From positions 62,001-126,000 of the forward strand of contig UCGV01000024.1 in assembly GCA_900471925.1 (NCBI GenBank): 64,000 bases of DNA. The letters are read 5' to 3'. The notes below the pieces were generated by a model. The model was given only the letters and a program-made list of their open reading frames with translations. It made no database searches and had not been told where the DNA came from. Positions 42,248-50,380 of the stretch are shown one piece after another (position 1 is the stretch's first letter; each line of letters begins with the position of its first letter). This stretch comes from Hyphomicrobiales bacterium (lineage in GTDB: Bacteria; Pseudomonadota; Alphaproteobacteria; Rhizobiales; Rhizobiaceae). A program made the position numbers and the translations under genes.

Positions 42248-43000
42248 ATGAAGATCGCAATTATCACCGGTGGCAGTAGGGGCATCGGCCAGTCGGCGGC
42301 GCAGGAATGCGCAAGGCGCGGCATGGGTGTCATCCTCACCTATAACAGCCATAAAGCCGGTGCGGATGAGGCCGTTGCCGGAATCAAGGAAGCGGGCGGC
42401 CAGGCCGTTGCGCTGGCGCTCGATGTCGGCGATGCCGCAAGCTTTCCGGGCTTTGTGGATGAGGTCAAGCGGCTGCTTTCCACCTATTGGGCCCGGACCG
42501 ATTTCGATTGCCTCGTCAACAATGCGGGGTTCGGCATGTTTAATGCCATTGAAACGGTGTCGATCGGCCAGTTCGATGCGCTCATGAACGTTCACCTGAA
42601 AGGGCCGTTCTTCCTGACGCAGGCGCTGCTGCCGCTGATGGTGGATGGCGGGGTGATCCTCAATGTAACCAGTGCTTCGGTTCGCGTCGCGACGGCCGGT
42701 GTGGCGCCTTACGCCGCACTCAAGTCCGGTCTCGAGACGCTGACCCGTTATCAGGCGAAGGAGTTCGGCAATCGCCGGATTCGTGCCAATGCGGTCTCGC
42801 CGGGCGCTATCCGCACCAACCTCGCCGATGCTGCGCTGGACAAAAATCCGGAGTTCGCCGCATTGCTCGCCTCTCAAACTGCGCTCGGCAGGGTTGGCGA
42901 AGCCGAGGATGTCGGCCGGGTGATCGCCATGCTGGCATCCGAAGACGGCGCTTGGATCAACGCACAGACGATCGAGGTAGCTGGCGGCTACATGATCTGA
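42248..43000 (+). CDS. Short-chain dehydrogenase/reductase
   Basis: A 250-residue classical SDR. The cofactor motif TGGSRGIGQ (residues 8-16), NNAGFG, the active-site YAALK and SPGAIRTNL are present. The strand-2 region (TYNSHKAGADE) suits NADP(H). Substrate is not predictable. AAAGGAGA precedes ATG 42248. It is divergent from the AraC_N-type regulator and ends before a bidirectional terminator. Confidence 0.9.
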   Translation: MKIAIITGGSRGIGQSAAQECARRGMGVILTYNSHKAGADEAVAGIKEAGGQAVALALDVGDAASFPGFVDEVKRLLSTYWARTDFDCLVNNAGFGMFNAIETVSIGQFDALMNVHLKGPFFLTQALLPLMVDGGVILNVTSASVRVATAGVAPYAALKSGLETLTRYQAKEFGNRRIRANAVSPGAIRTNLADAALDKNPEFAALLASQTALGRVGEAEDVGRVIAMLASEDGAWINAQTIEVAGGYMI

Positions 43001-43024
43001 GCGAGGAGCGTCCGCAAAATGCAA

Positions 43025-43056
43025 AACGGAGCGTCCTTTCGGGCGCTCCGTTTCTT
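43025..43056. terminator. Bidirectional terminator between the SDR and lysS genes
   Basis: A stem of 12 pairs (43025-43036 with 43041-43052) with a TTTC loop. TTTCTT follows on the plus strand and a TTTTG tract on the minus strand, serving both convergent genes. Confidence 0.8.
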
Positions 43057-43076
43057 CATTCTCGAACGTTGGCTTC

Positions 43077-44573
43077 TCAGTCGGCCTTGTTGCGGCGGGC
43101 CGGGAAGAGAATGACGTCGCGGATCGACGGCGCGTTGGTCAACAGCATGATGAGGCGGTCGACGCCGATGCCGAGACCGCCTGCGGGCGGCATGCCCTGG
43201 TCGATCGCATCGAGGAATTCCTCGTCGAGCTGCTTTTCCTTCTCGCCACGGGCGTGTGCCTGTTCGAGTTGGTCGACCATGCGGCGGCGCTGCTCTTCCG
43301 GATCGTTGAGTTCAGAGAAGGCATTGCCGAGTTCCCAGGCGTTGCAATAGGTCTCGAAACGTTCGACGAGGCGCGGCTCGCCCGGCACTTCCTTGGCGAA
43401 GGGCGAGATGTCCTTCGGGAAATGCGTGACGTGCGAGGGCTGGATCAGAGTCTGCTCGACCTTCTCTTCGAAGATGAAGGCGAGGCATTCACCCCAGGTC
43501 CAGTCCTTCTCGACTTCGAAGCCGGCAGCCTTTGCGGCAGCGCGTGCTTCCTCGTCGGTCTTCATCGCCAGGAAATCGATGCCGGTGGCTTCCTTGACGG
43601 CATCAGGCATAGGCACGCGCTTGAACGGGCCCTTGAAGGACAGGGTCTTGTCGCCGAAGGGGAATTCCGTCGTGCCATGGATGGAAAGTGCCAGGGTCTC
43701 GTACAGCCGCTCGACGAGGTCCATGATGTCCTCGTAGTCGGCGTAAGCCCAGTAGCACTCCATCATCGTGAATTCCGGATTGTGCCGGGTGGAGACGCCT
43801 TCGTTGCGGAAGTTGCGGTTGATCTCGAACACCTTGTCGGTGAGGCCCGATACCAGCGTGCGCTTCAGGAACAGTTCCGGCGCGATGCGCAGGTACATGT
43901 CGAGCTTCAGCGTGTTGTGATGGGTCTTGAACGGCTCGGCGGTGGCACCGCCGTAGACCGAATGCAGCATCGGCGTTTCGACTTCCATGAAGCCGTCATC
44001 TTCCATGAAGCGGCGGATGCCCGAAAGGATCTTCGAGCGTTGCTGGAAGCGCAGCTTCGATTCCTCGTTGGTCATGATGTCGAGGTGGCGCTTGCGGTAG
44101 CGCAGCTCGATGTCGGAGAGACCGTGCCACTTTTCGGGCATCGGCAGCAGCGACTTGGTCAGCATCTCGATCTTCTGCGCGTTGATCGTCAGTTCACCGC
44201 GCTTGGTGCGGCGCACGACGCCGGTGACGCCGATGATATCGCCGATATCGATCATCGGTAGCAGCGCACGCGCCTCTTCCGGGGTCGTGTCCTTGTGGCT
44301 GAAGATCTGGATCTTGCCGCCGGCGTCGTGGATGTCCATGAACATGCCGGAGTTGCGTGAGGAGTAAACGCGGCCGGCGACGGTGACGACATCCTGCGTC
44401 TCGACGTCGGGTTCCAGGCTCTCGTATTTCGCGGCCAATTCGGCATTGGTCAGCGTGCGGTGGAAATGCGCCGGATAGACGTCGCCGATCTGCTCGCGCA
44501 GCAGCTTCAGCTTCTGAGCGCGCACTTCCGTAGCGTCGGAGGAAAGAGTGGTTTCGGTCTTGTTGTCAGCCAT
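43077..44573 (-). CDS. lysS: Lysyl-tRNA synthetase, class II
   Basis: A 498-residue class IIb synthetase that charges tRNA-Lys. The N-terminal OB-fold anticodon domain (VTVAGRVYSSRNSGMFMDIH) is followed by the catalytic core with motif 2 (FRNEGVSTRHNPEFTMMEC) and motif 3 (GLGIGVDRLIMLLTN). Length is standard. It is 22 bp downstream of gltX on the same strand, forming a gltX-lysS operon. Two acidic residue runs seen in other class IIb enzymes are conserved by eye only. Confidence 0.96.
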   Translation of the reverse strand: MADNKTETTLSSDATEVRAQKLKLLREQIGDVYPAHFHRTLTNAELAAKYESLEPDVETQDVVTVAGRVYSSRNSGMFMDIHDAGGKIQIFSHKDTTPEEARALLPMIDIGDIIGVTGVVRRTKRGELTINAQKIEMLTKSLLPMPEKWHGLSDIELRYRKRHLDIMTNEESKLRFQQRSKILSGIRRFMEDDGFMEVETPMLHSVYGGATAEPFKTHHNTLKLDMYLRIAPELFLKRTLVSGLTDKVFEINRNFRNEGVSTRHNPEFTMMECYWAYADYEDIMDLVERLYETLALSIHGTTEFPFGDKTLSFKGPFKRVPMPDAVKEATGIDFLAMKTDEEARAAAKAAGFEVEKDWTWGECLAFIFEEKVEQTLIQPSHVTHFPKDISPFAKEVPGEPRLVERFETYCNAWELGNAFSELNDPEEQRRRMVDQLEQAHARGEKEKQLDEEFLDAIDQGMPPAGGLGIGVDRLIMLLTNAPSIRDVILFPARRNKAD

Positions 44574-44595
44574 TGTCTGGATCCTCTGACTGTTC

Positions 44596-46050
44596 TTACT
44601 TCGAGCCGACGAGGGCAGCGACGGCCTGCGAGGCGAGCTTCAGGCGCTGGCGAACGACCGAGCGGCCGAGGATCGCCATGGAATCGAAGAGCGGCAGCGA
44701 GCGCGACGAGCCGGAAACGGCGACGAAGAGCGGAGCTACCACGACCTTCAGCTTCTTGCCCATGCGATCGGCGATGGCGCGCAGTTCGGCTTCGATTGTC
44801 TCGACATTCCATTCCAGGATCTTTTCGAGATCCGGCTGAACGGTGTTGAGGATCTCCAGGATCTCTTCCGGCGGCGACTTGATCTTGGCGAAATCCGACG
44901 GCTGCAGGCCGAGATCGGACTTCAGCAGGAAGCCTGCGAGATCGGGCAGTTCGCCGAGCTTGGAAATGCGCGTCTGTGACAGGCGCAGGCCGGCCATCAG
45001 GCGGTCGTTTTCCATCGCCCAGTTCAGCACGCGGTCGCGGAAGTCTTCTTCCGACAGCTTTTCGCGGATCCAGCGGCCGTTCAGCCAGTCGAGCTTCTGG
45101 ATGTCGAAGATCGCGCCTGCCTTGGAGAGGTTTTCCGGATCAAACTTTTCCGATAGCTCTTCCATCGTCAAAAGCTCTTCGCCTTCGGAGATCTGAATGA
45201 AGAACAGGCCGAGGAAGTTCATCAGCGCTTCGGGGATGTAGCCGAGCGCGGAGTAGTAGGAGATCGAGGTCGGGTTCTTGCGCTTCGACAGCTTGGACTT
45301 GTCGGCATTGCGCATCAGCGACAGATGCATGAACACCGGCTGGTCCCAGCCGAAATAGCGATAGAGCAGAATATGCTTCGGCACGGATGCCAGCCACTCT
45401 TCACCGCGCGCCACATGGGTGATCTTCATCAGATGGTCGTCGATGACATTGGCCATATGATAGGTCGGCATGCCGTCGGCCTTGATCAGGACCTGCATGT
45501 CGACGGAATCCCACGGGATCGACACATCGCCATAAACGCCGTCCGTGAAATCGCACGAGCCTTCGGTCGGGATCTTCATGCGGATGACGGTCGTCTCTCC
45601 GTCCGCCATGCGCGAAGTGACTTCCTCGGCCTTCAGCGTCAGGCAGAGGCCGTCATATTTCGGCGGCTTGCCGGCAGCGCGCTGGCCCTCGCGCATCTGC
45701 TCCAGCCGTTCGGGCGTGCAGAAGCAGCGGAAGGCGTGGCCCTTGTCCAGCAGTTCCTGGGCGTAGGGCTGGTACATGTCCTTGCGGTCGGACTGGCGAT
45801 AGGGGCCGTAGGGGCCGCCGATATCGGGGCCTTCCTTCCATTCCAGCCCGCACCATCTCAGCGCGTCCAGCACTTTGGTTTCGAATTCAGGTGTCGAGCG
45901 CGTTGCATCGGTATCTTCGATACGCAGGATGAACTCGCCGCCGTGCTTCTTGGCAAAGAGATAGTTGAAGAGAGCGATGTAAGCGGTGCCGACATGCGGC
46001 TCGCCGGTCGGCGAGGGAGCGATGCGGACGCGGACGCCGGAAGCTGTCAT
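44596..46050 (-). CDS. gltX: Glutamyl-tRNA synthetase
   Basis: A 484-residue class I synthetase that charges tRNA-Glu and, in many alphaproteobacteria, also tRNA-Gln for transamidation. The HIGH-like motif is in APSPTGEPHVGTAY and the KMSKS-like motif is KLSKRKNP. ATG 46050 (MTASGVRVRIAPSP) is the natural start; the frame extended to 46098 adds 16 residues not typical of the family. Alphaproteobacteria often carry two gltX genes, so this may be one of two. It is co-transcribed with lysS. Confidence 0.94.
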   Translation of the reverse strand: MTASGVRVRIAPSPTGEPHVGTAYIALFNYLFAKKHGGEFILRIEDTDATRSTPEFETKVLDALRWCGLEWKEGPDIGGPYGPYRQSDRKDMYQPYAQELLDKGHAFRCFCTPERLEQMREGQRAAGKPPKYDGLCLTLKAEEVTSRMADGETTVIRMKIPTEGSCDFTDGVYGDVSIPWDSVDMQVLIKADGMPTYHMANVIDDHLMKITHVARGEEWLASVPKHILLYRYFGWDQPVFMHLSLMRNADKSKLSKRKNPTSISYYSALGYIPEALMNFLGLFFIQISEGEELLTMEELSEKFDPENLSKAGAIFDIQKLDWLNGRWIREKLSEEDFRDRVLNWAMENDRLMAGLRLSQTRISKLGELPDLAGFLLKSDLGLQPSDFAKIKSPPEEILEILNTVQPDLEKILEWNVETIEAELRAIADRMGKKLKVVVAPLFVAVSGSSRSLPLFDSMAILGRSVVRQRLKLASQAVAALVGSK

Positions 46051-46338
46051 TTTTATGTGCCCGTCAATGAATGCCGAGCGGCTTTTCAAGGAAAGCAACG
46101 TCGGCCTGGAGTATGCAGATATCTCTCGGAAGCCAGCCGGACGAAGGCGCTTGCCCTCATAATCCGCCGATCATCCTGATGGTTGCGCTTAGGCCATATT
46201 CAAAAGGGCGCGTCAAGGAAAACTGCTTTCGCCTGATGTCTGCCGGCCGATCGGAGGAGGCTCGTTGGGCAATATATTAAGCTCTCCGGTGCATTACTTC
46301 ACCCATTGAACAATCCCTTGTTTTTAACGGGTCATATT

Positions 46339-47712
46339 ATGCGTGTTTCTTTGATGCGTTTCCTCGGAGATCGCCATGGCAATTTCGGCATCCTGACGGC
46401 CCTGGCGATCGTCCCGCTGCTTGGTGCTGCCGGCATTGCTGTCGACTACGGGAGTGCTCTCGAAATTCGCTCGGATCTGATGGGCGCCGCGGATGCTGCA
46501 GCACTTGGCGCCATATCGTCAAAATCACCGGCACTGCTCGCCGCCCAGCAGATGACGAAGGATGGCGAAGTGGATGTCGGCGATGCCGATGGCAAGACGC
46601 TCTTCCTGTCACAACGCGACGTGCATATCGGCACGACGTCGCTCGATGTTGACGTCAAGGTCATCAAGTCAGGCGGCGACATCAGTTCCAAGGTGACCTT
46701 CACGGCACAAGTACCGACGACGTTCATGCAGATCCTCGGTCAGAATACAATGACAGTGACGGGTGTTGCGACGGCGGCTTACGGTGCCGAGAGCCGCATC
46801 TATACCGATTTCTACATGCTGCTCGACAATACGCCGTCGATGGGCATCGGCGCGACACAGGCCGACATCAACAAGCTCGTCTCCGTTACCGCCAATGCTC
46901 AGGATGCTGCGGGCAGGAACTGCGCTTTTGCCTGCCATATGTCCTGGACCGGCAATGACGGTACGGTGCACGACGACGCGTCCAGCAATTTCTACATCGC
47001 CCGCGCCAATAACGTGACGCTTCGTATCGACGTGGTGGCACAGGCCGCCAAGGCGCTGATGGACGATGTGACCAGTCTGCGCACCTCGCCGGATCAGTTC
47101 CGCGTTGCTGCCTACAGCTTCGGCAAGGCCGCAAAAGAGCCGGGCTACGGCATCCTGAAAGTGGCAGCGCCGACGATCGACATGGCGAGCATCGGCAATG
47201 CCGTCGGGCAAGTGACGCTGATGACGACCGATCACCACGGTTACAATGAGGACGCGCTGACGAGTTTCGATACTGCGCTGACAAACATGGGCAATGAGAT
47301 CAAGGGCGATGGCGGCAACGGCACCAGCACCAGCGATCGCCAGACCGTGATCTTCTTCGTCACCGATGGCCTCGGCGACAGCCGCAAACCTTCCGGCTGC
47401 ACCGGCTATCTCGGCTGGGCCGATGCCGACCGCTGTCTCGAGCCGATCGATCTGAAATATTGTTCGCAGCTCAAAAGCCGCAATATCAAGCTCGCGATCC
47501 TCTACACGACCTATCTTCCCATTCCGACGGACCCGATCTGGAACCGGGCGATCAATCCGACCTTCGGCACACAGATCGGCCCGAAGCTCAAGGAATGTGC
47601 TTCGGATGATCTTTTCTTCGAAGTAAAGCCTGGGGACGACATGAAGACGGCGATGTCGGTGCTCTTCAGCAAGGCAGCCGGTGCCGAGAAGAATCTCCGC
47701 CTCACCCAGTAA
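46339..47712 (+). CDS. TadG-like pilus assembly/vWA-domain protein
   Basis: A 457-residue protein with an N-terminal TadE/TadG transmembrane segment (GNFGILTALAIVPLLGAAGI) that begins with the typical RFLGDRHGNFG stretch. A von Willebrand factor A-like domain follows; its metal site MLLDNTPSMGIG is a DxTPS variant of DxSxS. TadG proteins belong to Flp/Tad pilus systems, but no other tad gene is in the window, so this is an orphan. ATG 46339 is preferred to the TTG at 46306; ATG 46354 is also possible. The ribosome-binding site is weak. The stop codon lies in the loop of a 10-bp hairpin. Confidence 0.82.
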   Translation: MRVSLMRFLGDRHGNFGILTALAIVPLLGAAGIAVDYGSALEIRSDLMGAADAAALGAISSKSPALLAAQQMTKDGEVDVGDADGKTLFLSQRDVHIGTTSLDVDVKVIKSGGDISSKVTFTAQVPTTFMQILGQNTMTVTGVATAAYGAESRIYTDFYMLLDNTPSMGIGATQADINKLVSVTANAQDAAGRNCAFACHMSWTGNDGTVHDDASSNFYIARANNVTLRIDVVAQAAKALMDDVTSLRTSPDQFRVAAYSFGKAAKEPGYGILKVAAPTIDMASIGNAVGQVTLMTTDHHGYNEDALTSFDTALTNMGNEIKGDGGNGTSTSDRQTVIFFVTDGLGDSRKPSGCTGYLGWADADRCLEPIDLKYCSQLKSRNIKLAILYTTYLPIPTDPIWNRAINPTFGTQIGPKLKECASDDLFFEVKPGDDMKTAMSVLFSKAAGAEKNLRLTQ

Positions 47713-47721
47713 GGCGGAGAT
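47693..47721 (+). other. Hairpin spanning the stop codon of the TadG-like gene
   Basis: ATCTCCGCCT and AGGCGGAGAT pair perfectly (47693-47702 with 47712-47721) with the TAA stop at the loop edge. No T tract follows, so it is probably a 3'-end stabilising or weak termination structure. Confidence 0.5.
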
Positions 47722-47751
47722 GACAAGCTAAATCGTCGAGCAAGGGCGGTC

Positions 47752-48501
47752 TTAGTGGCCGCCCTCACGCTTTCGCCGGCGCGCGTTTCTCGCAAACATG
47801 TTCAGCACTTCGACGACAGCCGAGAAGGCCATGGCGGCGTAGACGTAGCCCTTCGGTACGTGGAAGCCCATGCCCTCGGCGATCAGGGTCGTGCCGATCA
47901 TGAGAAGGAAGGCCAGCGCCAGCATAACGATCGTCGGGTTGCGCTCGATGAAATTGGCGAGAGGTGTTGCGGCAACGAGCATGACCGTGACGGCGGCGAT
48001 GACGGCGACGATCATGATCGGCAGATGCGGGGTCATGCCGACAGCGGTGATGATGCTGTCCACCGAGAAGACGAGGTCGAGAAGCAGGATCTGGCCGATT
48101 GCCGAGGCGAAGCTCGTTCCCGTCTTGCCGGCGATGAAATTCTCCTGATGGTCCTCCGGATCGACATTGTGGTGGATTTCCTTGGTGGCCTTCCAGACGA
48201 GGAAGAGACCGCCGGCGATCAGGATCAGATCCTTCCAGGAGAAGCCGTGGCCGAAAAGCTCAAAGAGCGGTTCGGTGAGCTGGACGATCCAGGCAACGGT
48301 GCCGAGCAGGGCAAGCCGCATGATGAGGGCAAGGGCGATACCGGTCTTGCGGGCCTTTTCGCGATGTTCAGGCGGAAGCTTGTTGGTGAGGATGGAGATG
48401 AAGATCAGGTTGTCGATCCCGAGAACCACTTCCATCACCACGAGCGTGACGAGCGCCACCCAGGCAGCCGGGTCCTGAATGAGCGTCATGATATCCTGCA
48501 T
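47752..48501 (-). CDS. TerC family integral membrane protein
   Basis: A 249-residue protein with about seven membrane segments. The family motifs VVLGIDNLIFISILTNKLP and LLDLVFSVDSIITAVGMTPH carry the conserved Asp-Asn/Asp-Ser pairs. It differs from the YjbE-like paralog at 31731 in length and sequence and resembles the YgdQ/YoaE group. Members are linked to metal export or to supply of manganese to exported enzymes. ATG 48501 (MQDIMTLIQD) follows GGGGGAAA; that ribosome-binding site is the 3' arm of a long-range 10-bp stem in the leader. Confidence 0.87.
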   Translation of the reverse strand: MQDIMTLIQDPAAWVALVTLVVMEVVLGIDNLIFISILTNKLPPEHREKARKTGIALALIMRLALLGTVAWIVQLTEPLFELFGHGFSWKDLILIAGGLFLVWKATKEIHHNVDPEDHQENFIAGKTGTSFASAIGQILLLDLVFSVDSIITAVGMTPHLPIMIVAVIAAVTVMLVAATPLANFIERNPTIVMLALAFLLMIGTTLIAEGMGFHVPKGYVYAAMAFSAVVEVLNMFARNARRRKREGGH

Positions 48502-48511
48502 CGGCGTATTT

Positions 48512-48581
48512 CCCCCTTGCGTCACCTATGGACGCGGACAATGTATCGTTGCGCACCTGCCGGGCAAGCGCCGCAAGGGGG
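48512..48581 (-). promoter_or_regulatory. Long-range stem in the TerC leader that includes the ribosome-binding site
   Basis: On the minus strand CCCCCTTGCG (48581-48572) pairs perfectly with CGCAAGGGGG (48521-48512), enclosing 50 nt. The GGGGG of the 3' arm is the likely Shine-Dalgarno, 10 bases before ATG 48501. This resembles a translational switch. I do not see the conserved core of the yybP-ykoY manganese riboswitch. Confidence 0.5.
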
Positions 48582-48602
48582 TATACGAAAGTGGTCAGGC
48601 TT

Positions 48603-49442
48603 TTATTCCTTGATCGGCAGCCATATTTCCGTCAGCCCCATGCCCGTATAGGGATCGAAGCGGTCATCGTAGCGTTCGAACATATCGGGCAAGCTGCCAT
48701 GTTCGAGGCCTGACGTCGGCCACCAATTGCCGAAAATACGGTCCATCGTGGCGGGAATACCGGATACATGGCCGCGATGGGAAAAGACGGCATAGCGCTG
48801 TGCCGGCAGCTTCAATCTGGCGAAGCCTTCCGGCAGATCGTCAGCGCCGTTTATCTCCACGGCCGCCATATAGTGGAATCTTTCGGCCTCGCCATCGATA
48901 TGCGTGCAGATGCCGTAGGCGATATTGCCCCTCTGGCTCGGGATATGACCGAAATGCTGGTTGAACTTCTGCCAGAGCGAGGGAATGGCAGCATTGCCGC
49001 CGTAGGCATAGGTTTCCTGCAGGCCGGCGAAAAGCATGGGCGGCAGGCTTTCGAAGCGCGGCGGTTCCAGGTCGGCAAGGTTGGCGGTTTTCATCCTGAT
49101 GGGCTCCATCAAATCGAGGTTACGGATGTGCCCCTGTCGCCGCACAGACTCAGGCGTCATGCCGAACTGGTCACGGAAGGCACGGGTGAAAGCCTCGTGC
49201 GAGCCGTAGCCTGCGCCGAGGGCAACCTCGAGAATGCCGGATGAGCCTGAGACGAGAGTGAGTGCGGCACCGCTCAAGCGGCGCGCGCGGATATAGGTGC
49301 TGATCGAATGACCAGTCACCAGACCAAAGACGCGCGACAAGTGGTAACGCGACAGTCCGGCGGCTTCTGCGATCTCGTCGAGGTCTAAATCCGTTTCGAA
49401 ATGGCTCTCGATGAACCATATCGCCCGTGCGATGGCGCTCAT
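48603..49442 (-). CDS. AraC family regulator with GyrI-like effector domain
   Basis: A 279-residue protein with N-terminal AraC helix-turn-helix units (LDEIAEAAGLSRYHLSRVFG; ILEVALGAGYGSHEAFTRAF) and a C-terminal GyrI-like small-molecule-binding domain (residues about 120-279). This is the Rob/SoxS-like architecture that senses drugs or amphipathic compounds. The TetR-EmrAB efflux locus is next door, which is consistent with a drug-related role but is not proof. Its stop lies about 100 bp upstream of the TerC start on the same strand. Confidence 0.86.
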   Translation of the reverse strand: MSAIARAIWFIESHFETDLDLDEIAEAAGLSRYHLSRVFGLVTGHSISTYIRARRLSGAALTLVSGSSGILEVALGAGYGSHEAFTRAFRDQFGMTPESVRRQGHIRNLDLMEPIRMKTANLADLEPPRFESLPPMLFAGLQETYAYGGNAAIPSLWQKFNQHFGHIPSQRGNIAYGICTHIDGEAERFHYMAAVEINGADDLPEGFARLKLPAQRYAVFSHRGHVSGIPATMDRIFGNWWPTSGLEHGSLPDMFERYDDRFDPYTGMGLTEIWLPIKE

Positions 49443-49546
49443 CTCTGTTCCCTGGTTGCCGTCTCACTCCTACAGGAAAGACAGCTGCCGGATTTGATCG
49501 CTATTGCGCAAATCAGGCGGAAATCCAATCGGGAACAGGATGCGGA

Positions 49547-50227
49547 TCAGACGGGCTCGTGCTTGCGAACGCCGTAGGCTGCCATGAAGACATGGATCGC
49601 GCCACGGATGACGCGTTCGATATCGCTGCGCGGCGGCGGTCCTTCGAGATTACCGAAGAGGCGCAGCTTGAAGAAGCTTCCGCTTGCAAGGTCGAGGAAC
49701 TGTCCGGCTGCAAGATCGATATCGTCGATCTTCAGCGTGCCGGCCTGCACATGCTTCTCCAGGAAGTCGTGCATGATGGTGCGCAGGTTCTGCGGCCCCT
49801 TGAAGAAACGCTGGCAGAGCAGCGGCATGCGGTCCCGCACGCCGAGCACGGTACGCATCGCATCGATGACCTTGTCTTCCGTCATATGGGTGACGAAGGC
49901 TATCCCGAATTCGTACAGGCCGGCCTCGATATCATCATGCTCGGCAAGGACCATGCGGATCGCCGCGACGAATGCGGCGCGCTCGGTTTCCACCATCGCG
50001 TGGAAGAGCTCTTCCTTGTTGGCGAAGTAGACATAGAGCGTGCCCTTGGAAACGCCGGCTTCACGGGTCACATCGTTCATGCTGGCCGCGTCGAAGCCCA
50101 TTTTCAGGAACACACGCCGGGCACCGTCGAGGATCTGCTGGCGCTTGGCCGGATCCTCACCCGCAGCAAAGCGGCCTCCCATATTGGGTGGGCTTAATAC
50201 GGCGGTGTCCTCGGGCTTTAGCGTCAT
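49547..50227 (-). CDS. TetR/AcrR family repressor of the EmrAB-type efflux operon
   Basis: A 226-residue TetR protein. A 25-residue N-terminal arm precedes the DNA-binding domain (helix-turn-helix at about residues 45-68, MNDVTREAGVSKGTLYVYF), and the C-terminal domain is the AcrR-like type. It is divergent from an HlyD adaptor and DHA2 pump, and two GAACC/GTTCAG palindromes lie between. The arrangement matches the rmrR-rmrAB-like loci of rhizobia, where flavonoids induce efflux. The ATG at 50182 (MGGRFAAGED) is an alternative start. Confidence 0.86.
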   Translation of the reverse strand: MTLKPEDTAVLSPPNMGGRFAAGEDPAKRQQILDGARRVFLKMGFDAASMNDVTREAGVSKGTLYVYFANKEELFHAMVETERAAFVAAIRMVLAEHDDIEAGLYEFGIAFVTHMTEDKVIDAMRTVLGVRDRMPLLCQRFFKGPQNLRTIMHDFLEKHVQAGTLKIDDIDLAAGQFLDLASGSFFKLRLFGNLEGPPPRSDIERVIRGAIHVFMAAYGVRKHEPV

Positions 50228-50274
50228 GTCTCCTTAACCGTCTTTTCTAATTCGTGTTTTCTTTAAAAGAAATC

Positions 50275-50288
50275 GAACCGATTGGTTC
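50275..50288. promoter_or_regulatory. Candidate TetR operator A in the efflux intergenic region
   Basis: GAACC-gatt-GGTTC, perfect 5-bp arms, 48 bp from the TetR start codon. It is related in half-site to operator B. Confidence 0.5.
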
Positions 50289-50325
50289 TATGCATCTTGA
50301 TATGAAGTGAAAAACCCGTTATGTC

Positions 50326-50347
50326 AACTGAACCGAACCGTTCAGTT
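50326..50347. promoter_or_regulatory. Candidate TetR operator B at the efflux operon promoter
   Basis: AACTGAAC-cgaacc-GTTCAGTT, perfect 8-bp arms. It directly follows a possible promoter (TTGATA 50297-50302, TATGTC 50320-50325) and would cover the transcription start. Confidence 0.6.
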
Positions 50348-50380
50348 CGATTATTTTTACTCCAGATCGGTAGCCTGTAT

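Noticed and set aside
46071..46280. 69-codon plus-strand frame between gltX and the TadG-like gene
   Set aside because: No ribosome-binding site or protein-like pattern, and it overlaps the gltX upstream region.
48502..48603. yybP-ykoY manganese riboswitch upstream of the TerC gene
   Set aside because: The position is right, but the conserved internal loops of that class are not visible; only a long-range stem can be supported.
48572..48603. GGAATAA at the end of the AraC/GyrI gene as a third copy of the ECF-type promoter
   Set aside because: The GGAATAA is part of the stop codon context and the downstream element is TCGTATAC at a different spacing, so it does not match the 29130/29258 pair.
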